Assembly: GCA_940671915.1 (NCBI GenBank)
Contig: CALNVZ010003435.1
Span: 3,689,330-3,753,329, forward strand
DNA from: Paracentrotus lividus
Lineage: Eukaryota; Echinodermata; Echinoidea; Camarodonta; Echinidae
DNA: 64,000 nt
Reading direction: 5' to 3'
Each line of letters opens with the position of its first letter. The first letter of the stretch is position 1. The position numbers were made by a program, and so were the translations under genes. Positions 1-11,803 of this stretch are shown here, one piece after another. A model generated the notes under the pieces. It ran no database searches and was not told the origin of the DNA. It was given only the letters and a program-made list of their open reading frames with translations.

Positions 1-475
1 ATCCAATTGGTATCCACACTCCACCAGCACATTGTTCTACATCCAATTGGTCCACTCACCAGTTGGTCTAACATCCAATTGGTCCACTCACCAGTTGGTC
101 TACATCCAATTGGTCCACTCACCAGTTGGTCTACATCCAATTGGTCCACTCAACCAGTTGGTCTACATCCAATTGGTCCCACTCACCAGTTGGTCTACAT
201 CCAATTGGTCCACTCACCAGTTGGTCTATCATCCAATTGGTCCACTCACACAGTTGGTCTACATCCAATTGGTCCACTCACCGGTTGGTCTACATCCAAT
301 TGGTCCACTCACCAGTTGGTTACATCATCCAATTTGGTCCACTTAACCAGTTGGTCTACATCCAATTGGTCTCACTCCCAGTTGGTCTAAATCCAATTGG
401 TCCACTCACCGGTTGGTCTACATCCAATTGGTCCACTCACCAATTGGTCCACTCACCAATTGGTCCTAACAACCA
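1..475. repeat. Minisatellite array, ~31-bp unit (left arm of a fold-back structure)
   Basis: About 15 head-to-tail copies of a 31-bp unit, which is itself a diverged pair of 15/16-bp half-units: CCAATTGGTCCACTCA followed by CCAGTTGGTCTACAT. The array is cut by the window start, so its true length is unknown. Because 31 is not a multiple of three, all three forward frames stay open and give repetitive Ser-Asn-Trp-Ser/Gln-Leu-Val peptides; these are not genes. Small indels appear towards the right end, and the last units shorten to CCAATTGGTCCACTCA alone. Confidence 0.95.
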
Positions 476-2060
476 ATAAATGATCCGCTAACCATGTGTT
501 GTATCAATTCTTCAATAGGGGAGTGGCAGACATAATATTTTTTATCGATCAGTAAATTTTAAAAGTGGGGGGCTACGTGAGGGAGTTTGGTGCAAATTTT
601 TTTCGGAACTTCGGCCGTCATACATCAGCCGGGGTCAATCGCGGTATATAAAATTATCTTTTATTCCCTTTCAGGTTTTGCTCGACTTGGCAACCAATTA
701 GCGCCCCTAAGTTAATGTTAATTTGGCGGGCACCAAGCCCCCCCCCCAAGAATACGTGCCTGTTTGTTTATTTACAGTTTTTTACCTCTGAATAATATAA
801 TTTTGCATGCTTCAAAGTGTCATAGTACAGTAAAAGGAGGCGGGCGTTTTTTTTTATCGATTTAACCTGAAAACGGTGCATTTTAAAGCGAGCTGAGAGC
901 GAACACTCTCATTGACTGTGTGTTATAAAATAGCTAGTCTTAAAGTATACCTTTTGAGAAAACTCTTAACAAAACGGTGTAAAATTAACCTACAATTTTT
1001 TTGTATTGAGAATCTACAATGTTTTGAGGGAAAGTAGGTGTTTTGATACTTGACAACATTGAATTCATTGAAGTAGTGAAAAAGGTGTGTTTTCATTCAA
1101 ATGGGCCTGAATTAAAAGACTACACTATTCAGGATGTTGTCATTATGGGTTAGGAATCAGGCAGAATCAAGTAATTGAGGACTTCAGGTGGTGGTATACA
1201 AGGCTGCTAGTTCATACGTTGGAGGAGTCTTCCTCCAAGTTCATACTGGCTTTAAAGAAAATAAGCGCGAAGCACGAGCAAATTTTTTATGATTTAAGTC
1301 CAAAAGACGAAATATTTTTTAGTGTTTTTGGTTGTTTTTGTCTTCATCCTCATTAAATGAAACAAATTTTCATAACCAGAAAATATTAGTGAAAATTGTC
1401 GAATATATCCACGTGAAAACAGTCCTTTCGTGACTTTTAACACGTGATCCGTGTTAGTCCCCTCAAAGGTCACTATCACTCATCCAAATTCGTTCGAATT
1501 TCATAGTAAGTATTCATTATTATTATTACCATCATCATCGTTATTATTATTTGTATGATATTATTATCATCGTTATAAACATTATTATAATTTTCCTCTT
1601 TGACCCATTTTTCAACTCTGTTTCTTTTCATTGTTTGCAAGCTCTCTTTATATTCAGTTTGTTCCATTTTCATAATTCCGTTTTAACCCTTCTTTCGGCG
1701 CCCCCCCCCCCCCTATTGGAGAATGGGGATCCGCCCCTGTACCCCTATACGGCTGATTTATGAGCTCGTGGTTGGCCGAAGGCTGGACAATTTTGAAAAA
1801 CTTACCTCCCCCCCCCGCTTATCGCTCGTCCAGCTGACGCTCCAAATTAATTTCAAATTGAGAAACATGAAAAAAGGGCTAATATGATTTAAGCTGATAT
1901 ACCATGACCTAATGGTTGACCAAAATTTCAACCCACCCCTCACCCAACCCCCCCCGGAATGTCACCATATATGAGAGCAATAGGGTATATAGGGTGAGGT
2001 CGCTCGATCGGCAATTACTAGTCCAATTCAATGAATTAGAAGACAAGGATGCGTAGTACA
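476..2060. other. Core between two inverted minisatellite arrays; no gene
   Basis: AT-rich sequence with no supported coding region. It has several C or G homopolymers (near 739-748, 1698-1713, 1808-1817, 1949-1954), typical of low-complexity tracts. It may be the internal part of a fold-back transposon whose arms are the arrays at 1-475 and 2061-2760. No transposase-like or reverse-transcriptase-like peptide is seen. Confidence 0.5.
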
Positions 2061-2760
2061 TGCATCCAATGGATGTGGACCAAACGCCTAGTAGAACAAT
2101 TGGTTGTGGACCAAACGCCTAGTAGACCAATTGGTTGTGGACCAAATGCCTAGTAGACCAATTGGTTGTGACACAATGCTAGTAAGACAATTGGTTGTGG
2201 ACCAAATGCCTAGTAAGACCAATTGGATGTGGACCAAAGGCTAGTAGACCAAATTGGATGTGGACCAATCGCCTAGTAGACCAATTGATGTGGACCAAAC
2301 GCCTAGTAGACCAATTGGATGTGGACCAATCGCCTAGTAGACCAATTGGATGTGGACCAATCGCCTAGTAGACCAATTGGATGTGGACCAAACGCCTAGT
2401 AGACCAATTGGATGTGGACCAATCGCCTAGTTAGACCATTTGGATGTGGACCAAACGCCTAGTAGACCAATTGGATGTGGACCAATCGCCTAGTAGACCA
2501 ATTGGATGTGGACCAACGCCTAGTAGACCAATTGGATGTGGACCAATCGCCTAGTAGACCAATTGGATGTGGACCAATCGCCTAGTAGACCAATTGGATG
2601 TGGACCAATCGCCTAGTAGACCAATTGGATGTGGACCAATCGCCTAGTAGACCTATTGGTCAATGGACCAAATGGTTAGTGGACCTATTGGTCAATGGAC
2701 CAAATGGCTGTAGACCAAATGGAAGTAGACCAACTAGTAGTAGACCATAGGTTGTAGACC
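2061..2760. repeat. Minisatellite array, ~31-bp unit (right arm, inverted relative of 1-475)
   Basis: About 20 copies of a 31-bp unit made of two half-units, CCAATTGGATGTGGA and CCAATCGCCTAGTAGA. Read on the minus strand, the unit aligns with the 1-475 unit at about 24 of 31 positions, sharing CCAATTGGTC, TTGGTC and ACAT in the same order; on the plus strand it agrees only over the palindromic CCAATTGG core. The most homogeneous part is 2220-2650. Units from 2650 onwards drift (CCTATTGGTCAATGGA and CCAAATGG variants) and the array decays into the pyrimidine-rich tract. Confidence 0.93.
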
Positions 2761-2769
2761 AATGGGTTT

Positions 2770-3425
2770 ACAAACCGCCTCCCCAACATCCTTCCCCACC
2801 CTCTCACCTCCCCTCCCCTTCTCCACTGTCTCATCCACCATCAGTACACCAAAATTCCTCTTCTCGTCATCCCTCTCCTCCATCCCTCTCCCTACCCCTC
2901 TCCCCCAACTCCTATCCTCATCACCCATCTCCCGAAGCCTATCCTCAGCACCCCTCTTCACAACCACACCCTCCTGTTCCACACCCTCTCCCCACCCCTC
3001 TCCCTCCTCAACATGTCTTCTCCACCACCACACACACCTTCTCTCCAGCCCTCGTCACCCCTCTCCTCATCCGCCTCTCCCCATCACTCTCTCTCTCTAA
3101 CCTATCTTCTCCTCCACCCCTTTCCTCGTCAACTCTCCCCAAAACAACACCCGCCTCTTCCATACCAATCTCCTCCTTCCCTCTCTAAAACCACGCCCTC
3201 CTCTTTCACACCCCTTTCTCCAACCCTTCTCCTCAACCCCTCTTCTCCACCCTCTCCGCAACACCCATCTCCAACCCCTCTCCCCAAACCCTTCTCCTCA
3301 AACAACTGTCTCCTCTCATCCGCCCCTCTCCTTCATCACTCCTCTTCTCTCCACCACCGCCCTCCTCTCATCTCCACCACCCTCCCCTGTCTCCTCATAT
3401 CACCAACACCCCTCTATCCGATCCT
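2770..3425. repeat. Pyrimidine-rich low-complexity tract
   Basis: About 650 bp in which the plus strand is almost entirely C and T with scattered CA and CAC, with loosely repeated phrases such as CCCCTCTCC and CACCCC. The open frames across it (2762-3100 and 3013-3690 plus, 2734-3033 minus) give Ser/Pro/Leu-rich or Gly/Glu/Arg-rich peptides with no domain, and follow from the absence of purines rather than from selection for coding. Such tracts can form triplex (H-DNA) structures. Confidence 0.85.
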
Positions 3426-4883
3426 TACTCTTATCTGGTGTTGTCACCAGCCTGTCATGTCCCATCATCGGGATGGCAAGAGCGTGGAAAACGAGCAGGA
3501 GTGGTCTAGATTTGAGGCAATTTGTCACGAAATAAATAGGCGAAAGAGCAGAGGGGAAAAAATCAATCGGGGGCTCCCAATCTTTTCGGAAATCCCCCTC
3601 GTTGGGTGGTCGCCATCATCATATTTTTCATCTTGGTATCGTGACAGTTGTCGCTTATCCGCCTTCTCTGGCTTATCCCATTTGAGGTGAGAGAAGAGCT
3701 CAGGAGTTGGGATTGGTAGGGATGGGTGGGGTTGGATGCGGTGGGATGAAGGTTGGATGGGGTGGTTTCAGGTGTACCTTGGCAAATTACTCAGTTTTGA
3801 TGTAATATGGAATCAAATCTCTCCCTGTGGTAATATTACTCACGCCCCCATGTTGCAATCTTCATAATGATAGTATTTTTTATTTTTTATTTATTTATAT
3901 TTTTTACACATGTTTTTATAATAGGCTAGATATCACAACTACATAGGCCTACTTCAAAACTTAAGTTTTGAAGTTCATTCTTAATTAACTTTATAAACTT
4001 TTTAATTATATCAATTTCATGTCTTTGATAAATTGTTAAACATAAGGACAAAGAAAATAATACTAAAAAATCAAATAAAGAGATTAAAAAAAAGAAAAAG
4101 AAAAAAAAAAAAAGGATGAAGCTAAACAGCAGGTACTCGTACATCATAACATACAAAGGTCAAACGAGGTCAAATGTGTATATTGATGGAAGGTAGATTT
4201 ACTTTCAGACTCCGAGCTGATTTTTTTTTGCCGATCATACCAGTTCTCCTTATCCAAAGCTTAGATAATGAGCACATTATTTTGTGTCTCCCCCAAATGA
4301 TTAAATTATTTAATTCAATTCAATGCTATCGATTACAATTTGTTCACTATGCATTAAAACAATTAAAAGTCAAATTAAAGGTTAGGGTTAAAATAAAAAT
4401 ATTATTCTTCCATTTTACAAGAAAGATACGAAACATACAACATGTAATAAATATAAAACTATACATTGCATAGGGAGAGGCCTTCAATTCAGGTAGGCAA
4501 ATATTAAGTATATTTATCCAAGCAGAGCGAAGGGGCTCATGAATAAAAATCCGAGATGTAACCTTCCTTGCTGGTGGTGTTGATATTTAGTTCTTTCGGA
4601 AAATTTATAAGCACTATTAATCGCTTTTATGGTGTTTATCAGTCCTGGTGTTAATGTTTAAATAGACGTTATATTTGAAAAAAAAAAGAAAAGAAAAGAA
4701 ATATCTAGTACCACGAACTAAACGAATTTTTATTTATCATTATCATTACCATTTTGTTCGATTATGGATACTTTGAAAAGCATAGAATACTCTATTTTTC
4801 TTGCTGATTCATTGCATGAGCATTAATTATAAAAACGCAAAGTCGGCATCGTTTAAGTTTAAAAATAATAGTATGAAAATTCA
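3426..4883. other. AT-rich intergenic DNA
   Basis: No gene or RNA is recognised. Contains an A/T-rich run near 3870-3915, an A-rich run at 4085-4114 and another near 4677-4702. The longest frames are under 100 codons and look random. Confidence 0.6.
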
Positions 4884-5392
4884 TTAAAGGGAAAGTTCAC
4901 CCTGGGATTAAATTGGTTTTTAAAAATGCAGAAAAATAAAAGAAAAATATGAGTGAAGGTTTGAAGAAGATCGACCAAAAAAAAAAGAAAAAAAGTTATG
5001 AATATTTTAAGTTTAGATTTTGTGACGTCATATGCGAGCTACTCTCATATGTGTTATGTAATGTAAATTCCATAAAGTGTCATTTTTTTCAGAAAAATAT
5101 TATTTATTTCACCTATGCGGTTGATATATCATCAAACCTATGTTCATATATGTGCCTCTATCAATTTAACCCATTCCTTTATTAAGAACTATGAAAAAAG
5201 ACATATTTACGGAATCTACATACACAACACATGGGAGAGCTGCTCGCATGTGACGTCACAAAATCAAAACTTTAAATATTCATAACTTCACTATTTTTTG
5301 GTCGATTTTCTTCAAACTTTCACTCATATTTTTCTTTTGTTTTTCTGCATTTTTATAAACCGATAAAATTCCAGGGTGAACTTCCCCTTTAA
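4884..5392. mobile_element. Palindromic MITE with TTAA ends (family A, intact copy)
   Basis: About 509 bp with long terminal inverted repeats. The left end reads TTAAAGGGAAAGTTCACCCT and the complement of the right end reads TTAAAGGGGAAGTTCACCCT. The arms remain similar for over 150 bp, through the A-rich ATGCAGAAAAA block, GAGTGAAGGTTTGAAGAA and a TGACGTCA site in each arm (5023-5030 and 5251-5258). TTAA at both ends is the target-site signature of piggyBac-type transposases. There is no coding capacity, so it would be non-autonomous. The frame at 4949-5185 is an arm translated by chance. A second copy lies at 34933-35946. Confidence 0.88.
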
Positions 5393-5443
5393 GATGGCAG
5401 TGTATATTATTAAAGTGTTATGATAAACGCTATTTGTTTTTCT

Positions 5444-6176
5444 ATTAGAGGGAAGGTCTGGACCCAAAATAATTTGCTTTTATAAAAAGCAGGAAAATTA
5501 GAAAAACAGATTTTAAAAAGTTTGAAGAAAATCGGACTAATAAGAAAGACAGTTATGAATATCTTTACGATGCACAAAAATTGATCGCTATACCAAAATG
5601 ATGGCATAGCCGCGCACAACTTGCAATGAATTTTCTATACTGTTTCATAATAAATTTTCACTTTATTTGTTAAGAAACTTTTTTCCTCATAACTTTGGCC
5701 TAGATATATTGATGGCAATATGTTATGGCATTTATGCATTTTCATAAAATGAGAATTGTAATGACATTTCAAAAGAAATGTGATATTTTTCATGAAATTC
5801 AACATTTATGAATATTTTTTTTCTATACTGAAAACTTACTTAAAATCTTTGTTTTTTGTAGATGGGATGCTGATTTTACAATATATGTATAGATGCAATA
5901 GCATATTGCCATCAATATATCTTGGCCAAAGTTATGAGGAAAAAAGTTTCTAAACAAATAAAGTGAAAATTTATTATAAAACAGTATAGAAAATTCATGC
6001 AAGTTGTGCCCCTATGACATCATTTTGGTATAGTGATCAATTTTTTGTGCATCGTAAATATATTCATACCTTTCTTATTATTAGTCCGATTTTCTTCAAA
6101 CTTTTTAAAATCTGTTTTTCTAATTTTCCTGCTTTTTATAAAAGCAACTTATTTTGGGTCCAGACCTTCCCTTTAA
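5444..6176. mobile_element. Palindromic MITE with TTAA-like ends (family B)
   Basis: About 733 bp beginning 50 bp after the family A element. The left end is TTAGAGGGAAGGTCTGGACC and the complement of the right end is TTAAAGGGAAGGTCTGGACC. The arms are inverted copies over roughly 300 bp, so both give the same spurious peptide (SFWYSDQF, then FKLFKICFSNFPAFYKS) in the frames at 5410-5619 minus and 6014-6283 plus. The termini resemble those of family A (TTAA then AGGGAA), suggesting the same class of transposase. Confidence 0.85.
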
Positions 6177-9100
6177 AGGGATACATTAGCATGATTAATA
6201 CCGGAAACGGCAAAGAAATTCTGCTGAATATTGGTGAAAGTAGTCTCATATTATTCTGCATTCATAAGAAAAGATGTGTGTGAGATTACTGTGTGACATT
6301 TTTCATGTATTCTAGCAAATGTTAGTGTTTTTGTCCGAGAGGTACGAATACGGCCGTAAAACTCAGCGAAAAGCTCACTGCCTCCAAATGGCCTATAATA
6401 TATGCAGCCGACGAGCGCCGCGCGAAAAAGCACACACGGACAAATCTTATTCCTCTCAGATTTACGTGTGTGCTGGCAGTTGAAGTAAAACGGACCACGC
6501 CAACAGCAATTCAGATATTTTATTTATTTATTTTTTGTTTGTTGTTGTTGTTGTTGTTTTTTTTTTTATTTTTAATATGTACTTTTCAGCCATTTGTTGA
6601 TCAAGGTGAATTTGTTCAAAATTAGTACTCTAAAATCGTAATATGCTTAATTTCATTCCAGCTGACAAAGTAAATTTAGTTCAAAGCGTCATCTCTCCCA
6701 TTATAAATTGAACCAAACATTTCAGATGTTAATAAGGTGTTAAGAGATGGATACTGGCAACAAAAGACAAACATTTTCAACGACTTTCAACATTCTGACA
6801 AATTGGACTTCAAGTGACAGATTTCCCGCGTTGCTTGATGGACAAAATTGAACAAGTGCCTTGTCCTCCTGCTGTCTGCTGTCTTCAGTGTTTATCTTTC
6901 TGTTACTTCTTTTAGATACACGCGCTCTGAAAGCCACTCCAAGCTCAGTAAGTGGGACTGGGCAATTGTTTTCGTATTGGCGGCTATTGTTTGCACTCAA
7001 ACACTCATGTAAAAGGTTACACCATTCGTTTTGTTTGTAACGGGAATGTTTTGATCGTACCCGTGAAACTTTTCTTGTTCTTTTATTTTCAGCGGATGTG
7101 AAATGTTTATTACGTTGTTGAGAAAAAGTAGAGACACAGGGAAACGATTTTCAAAAAAAAAAAAACTATGCTCGTTTTAGAGTCCAAGCATTTAAGAATT
7201 GTGATTACTATTCTAAATTATTTTACCATATTACAGGCATTAAAAGTTTTAAAACCAAAGTACCGATGTTTCTTACTTAATACTTTTGTTGTTGCAGCGA
7301 TTATTATTAATCGTTGAACCCGATTGTCATGGCTCTATGCTTGCCAAAACGATCCTAAGTATTAAATTGAATGAGCAATTTTTTAAGGGCTGGCTGGGGG
7401 GGGGGGGTGCTACGCCCATTTTTTATTTATTATTTTTTTGCTCTCGTAATGACATGAAATTAATGTTTATTATATTATTCCTGAAATAATTAAAAAAACA
7501 AAATAATAATAGGAGATTAATCTTTTAAATGCTATGGAAAAAGGATAGCAACTTGATCAACTATCGATATATTGACATAATATAAGACATAACTTTGAGT
7601 ATAAAAACGTTGCGAAAAAGAGGGCATCAAATTTTAAGATGGAAAGTTTGGGGTTGCAGCCCTAAACCCCCTGTACGCCAATGTCCCCCAAAGAGAAAAA
7701 GTGTCCCCAAACTGTTGATTTTTTAATATGGCATCCATCAAGCTCCCTTTTTAATCCCCAAATAGTTATGGAAATTTTTATATGATTAATAGGCCTATAA
7801 AACTCTTAACCAAGAATTAAAAAAAAATTAACACTCGGCTACTATAATGCAATATTAGAATTAAAAATAAGTTGTTGTGCATGACAAGCGCTGACAAAAG
7901 AGAAAAAAAAGAATGAAAAAAAGAAAAAAAAAAAAAAGAGAGAGAACATTTTAGTACGCCACCCCCATTTTACTGGGGATGAAAGATAACAATTTCTATC
8001 GGTCATTTGAAATCGATCTTGATTTTGCTGGTTCCGCCTCTCATTCAACCAGGACAGAGATGATAAATCCTCGATGTAAACGAGCTGGGTGTTTATTGGG
8101 AGCCATCGAACACGAGCGGAACAGCAGTCGTCCATTTTCACCCTCCAACTTTCATCACCGATGTCTGCGCACTGACGTATTCAAACAAACATCGGTATAA
8201 ACTCAACGTGCGTAATCAAACCAAATAGCGGAGGGAAAATCAGCGCCATAACTCGTAAGAATCGCTTCGTCGTCTTCGACTTAACCCGCTGAAATGCTCG
8301 CGGTAGTTCTTCAAATTGAACCTTCAAGAGCCGAGATGGAAATTTCAAAAAGGGAGGAGAGTCGTGTACCGGGTGTATTATTCTTTGCGTGTTTGTATTT
8401 ATACTATAAACGATGTTTGTCTTATTGCAAAACATGAGGTGGTGATGGAATTGGGAATACAATATAAACCATGTGCTGTTATCTCACATGCTAGCCTACA
8501 CGGCTGTCCATTTTCCAACTTGGGACTTCTTAGTTCCACTTCAGGCATTCAACTTTCATTCCATTTTATGATGTTTGTCTGATAAATTATTTCCTGTCAA
8601 GCTTCTCATTTTACAACTGACTAAACAAGCATTTAATTTAGCAATTCAACTCTTCAATAATCGTGTTTTCAATAAAGGGATTAAATTTCTTTACAAAATT
8701 ATATGTATTTACTTGTTTTTCTTATGAGATCAAATTTCTAAGAAGCTCATATTTTGCTTCTATTATCATAAAGAATTTAGATTTTTCTAGGATCGAAAGT
8801 GCAGGCTCTTTTAACTCAATCATAAAGAATGGTAAATTTATCCATTTGTAGTAAGATATAATTTGTCTAGCGACCTCTATTAAGCTTAAGAACAACTTGT
8901 TTTATTTATAAAAATGCGAAAACTCTGTTTTACTGTATCTCGTGTATAAAAGTTCTTAACCATTATAATGTGCAATGAGTGTATATTTAGATTATATCAT
9001 AATCATTATTCATTACATTAAAATATAATTGTCATGCGCAATTGTTGTATGGGGAGGTAAAATTGTGATTTTATTATTTAATTAATTATGGTTATATGTA

Positions 9101-9477
9101 AAATCTATATGTTATCATAGTCTCTGATAAAAAAAAATAGTTTTAAAAGTATCGCTCTCATTCGTTTTTAAGATTTCTACGATGTGCAGTACGATTCTGT
9201 GTTACCATGGTTTTCAAACTCTTTTACTTTATGGATGTAAAATGTTGGTATCGCCTCGCTCTTGATTTTTTTGTTTCGATGAGATCTGAGAGAAAATGGT
9301 TTCTCTGTACGATATGATAAGATTCAGCGTTGCCATGGTTACCCATCTGTAAATGGAGGACCACACACATATTTTGTATACCAACTGGTATCCGGTTTGG
9401 ATGTTGACGAAATGCTCGACGCCGTTCATCTTCTTCTTCGTCATCATCTCGAATTAACGAGAGTGGTGTCTTGGGTT
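6177..9477. other. Intergenic DNA without recognised genes
   Basis: AT-rich with short simple tracts: (TTG)n and T-run at 6538-6568, G-run at 7396-7407, A-run at 7920-7935. Open frames up to about 100 codons (for example 7842-8141 minus, 6740-7000 minus) have no domain and contain homopolymer-derived Phe or Lys runs. I could not support an exon. The block 8000-8450 is less AT-rich and may be older unique sequence. Confidence 0.5.
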
Positions 9478-9865
9478 GTGTTCATGGTCGATTTGAAATT
9501 TAAATATGAACATGAATTTTACAAAACGCAAATTACAAAATACAGAATGCAGTCGCGATCAGGGTGCACCGTTTATGGTAAAAAATGTAACGCTGATTAT
9601 ACGTTGATTGTCTTGAAATGTATGCTCATGGTCATGATGGTTGTAAAATCAAAACTGATCGTCTTCCAAAACACAATTTTTTTTTACGGCGTTTAAATTT
9701 TCATCAGAAAGGTATCTGAAAGACGTTTACATTTACAACCGGAAAATGGAACTACGAGCGATTGCAACCTTTTATTTTACTATTTATATCTGTGCTTTGT
9801 GATTGCGTTTTGTGTCAAACTTATTAATGTTCCTGTTTAAATCTTAAAATCGACCATGAACGCAC
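9478..9865. mobile_element. Inverted-repeat element, ~390 bp
   Basis: The left arm starts GTGTTCATGGTCGATTTGAA and the complement of the right arm ends GTGCGTTCATGGTCGATTTT, followed in both by a T/A-rich AAATTTAAA-like block. Deeper in the arms AAAACGCAA (left) pairs with TTGCGTTTT (right). This is a diverged fold-back or MITE-like sequence. The open frame at 9397-9696 runs through the left arm and is not supported as a gene. Confidence 0.6.
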
Positions 9866-10494
9866 CATTGGAAGACAATAGGATGGGTCTTTAAACGTTG
9901 TCTCTTTTGCTTGTTTACGAACCCATCTCCGGGAGCTGGACTTTAAACATACTTGATCTATGGGGCCCCATTATCTTAGCATTCTCATGGTTGGTGTGTA
10001 TATAGGAGGAGCATCATCAGGGGTCATATTGCTTGTGAAGGGCTAGTTAGTGGGTGATTGACACTTTTCTTTCAATTATACCAGTCATTTTCTTTTTCTT
10101 TTCAATATAATTTTCTCCAGTGGCTCTTCTGTCTCTTCTTCTTTATCATTTTAATTAGCCTGATTAGTCTCCTCATTCTCCGCCGTCCTCGTTCGGTTTT
10201 GTTCTTATATTGTTTTTCCCTATATCTTTTTAAGAAAATATAGTTTTTGAGTTTTTTCTCGATCTTCCCCGTGTTCTTCTGCTTTTATCATATATTTAGG
10301 TATTTTATCTTCACCTACCTTGTCGTAGCTACAACAAAATAAATTAAACAAAATCAGTCAAATGTACACTCTAAAAACTGAAGTGCTAATTTATGGGTGC
10401 TGGTATAGTGACTGCACTTGAAGTGCTAAATCAGCACCTGAAGTGCTGTTTTAGCACTTACCCAAGTGCTAATTTATCAACAGAAAATGTTCAT

Positions 10495-10580
10495 GGTTGG
10501 TAAGGGATTCGAACCGGTTTCACCAAGATATGGAAGAGTACCGCTGACGTTACCAATAGACAAACGGAGATCTCGCTAAC
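10495..10580 (-). other. tRNA-like sequence in left arm of the 1.58 kb element
   Basis: On the minus strand this reads TATTGGTAACGTCAGCGG, then about 20 nt, then GGTTCGAATCCC, a perfect RNA polymerase III B-box/T-loop core, followed by TTACCAA. It mirrors the better-preserved copy at 11724-11803. A clean acceptor stem is not obvious, so it is probably a decayed tRNA-derived (SINE-like) module, not a working tRNA. Confidence 0.5.
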
Positions 10581-10603
10581 TGGCTTTAATTATGACAGCA
10601 TAG

Positions 10604-11667
10604 TAAACCCCTCACAAAAAGTTTCGCAAATAGACTTTGAGCCATGATAACTTTTCAGGTACGCTTTAGTTATTCCTAATATTCATACCATTGGAAAGAT
10701 AATTTATTCCCCTTTTTATTGATATCCTACTTGTAATGATTATGTCATGCTTCAATGCACAGAATATCAGAATATGGAGATAAGTAAAAAGTCAAATGTT
10801 GCAAAATGCATTTATTAAAGCAAGGTTCCGCAACTCGAATTTAGGCTCTGATAACTTTCGAGGTATATTCTAATTTTCATTGAATTTTAGACCATTGTCA
10901 AGATAATTTATTCCCCTTTTCAATGACACCCTAATTGTAACGATAGTGTTGTTCCTGCATGGACAGAACACCTGAATGTTAGGACAAGTCAGAAGTTAAA
11001 TGTTGCAAATTGAATGCATATTGTGAGTATTATTGTCTGTTGCGAGCAATAACAATGCATTTCGCAACTTTTCACTTTTTACTTTGCATTATATTCGTGA
11101 GTTATGTGCATTCAAACATGATGTTAATATTGCAAATAGGGTATCAATAAAACGAAGAATAACTGAACTTTTTAATGCTATACAAATTGACAATGATTAA
11201 ATCCCCACATTAAAATGTATCAAGGTTCAGAGTTGTGTTACAGAAATTTAAACTGAAAATTATCTTTCGCTTTGTCATGTATTCAAGTGGTATCGAGGGT
11301 TCGGTGGACACAGGCATGACATCACCATGACAAATAAGTATCAATCAAGAGAGGAATAAATTAACTTGACAATGTATAAAATTCAATAAAAATTAGAAAA
11401 TATCCCCAAAGTTATCAAGACCTAAAGTCAAGTTGCGGAACTTCAATGTGATCAGAAAAATGCATTTTACAACATTTGGCTTTTTACTTTTCTTCATATT
11501 CTGATTTTCTGTGCATTGAAGCATGATACAATCATTACAAATAGGATATCAATAAAAAGGGGAATAAATTATCCTTCCAAAGGTATGAATATCAGGAATA
11601 ACTAAAGCGTACCTGAAAAGTTATCATGGCCCAAAGTCGATTTGCGGAACTTTTTGTGAGGGGTTTA
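10604..11667. mobile_element. 1.06 kb palindromic element built of tandem ~210-bp units
   Basis: The ends are TAAACCCCTCACAAAAAGTT and its inverted copy (AACTTTTTGTGAGGGGTTTA at 11648-11667). Each arm contains two diverged tandem units of roughly 210 bp: left units begin near 10614 and 10821, and right units end near 11440 and 11667. Every unit includes a CGCAACT/CGGAACT-like start, a TGATAACTTT block and a GATAATTTATTCCCC block. A possible fifth unit lies near 11050-11160. It is inserted between the arms of the 10365-11947 element. No coding frame. Confidence 0.85.
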
Positions 11668-11723
11668 GATGATTATGGCAAATTTTAGAAAGTTCATCAT
11701 GCAACAATATGATCTGCTAGCAA

Positions 11724-11803
11724 CCGTGAGATGTGAATTGGTCTAACGTGCTCGTCAGCGCTTCTCATGCAGGGACCTAGGTTCGAATCCCAACCAAGTC
11801 ACG
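11724..11803 (+). other. tRNA-like sequence (Leu/Ser-like) in right arm
   Basis: Contains GGTCTAACGTGCTCG (D-arm/A-box-like) and GGTTCGAATCCC (B-box/T-loop) with about 26 nt between them. The outermost bases CGTGA (11725-11729) and TCACG (11799-11803) could pair as a partial acceptor stem. The GGTCTAA block resembles the D-arm of class II (Leu/Ser) tRNAs. It sits within a transposable element and has an inverted relative at 10495-10580, so a tRNA-derived SINE-like origin is more likely than a functional tRNA. Confidence 0.5.

Noticed and set aside
7-479. Three overlapping forward open frames with repetitive Ser-Asn-Trp-Ser peptides
   Set aside because: They arise because a 31-bp repeat without stops is read in all three frames; not coding.
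3013-3690. 225-codon Ser/Pro-rich frame
   Set aside because: Reads a pyrimidine tract; no domain, with an overlapping open frame on the other strand.
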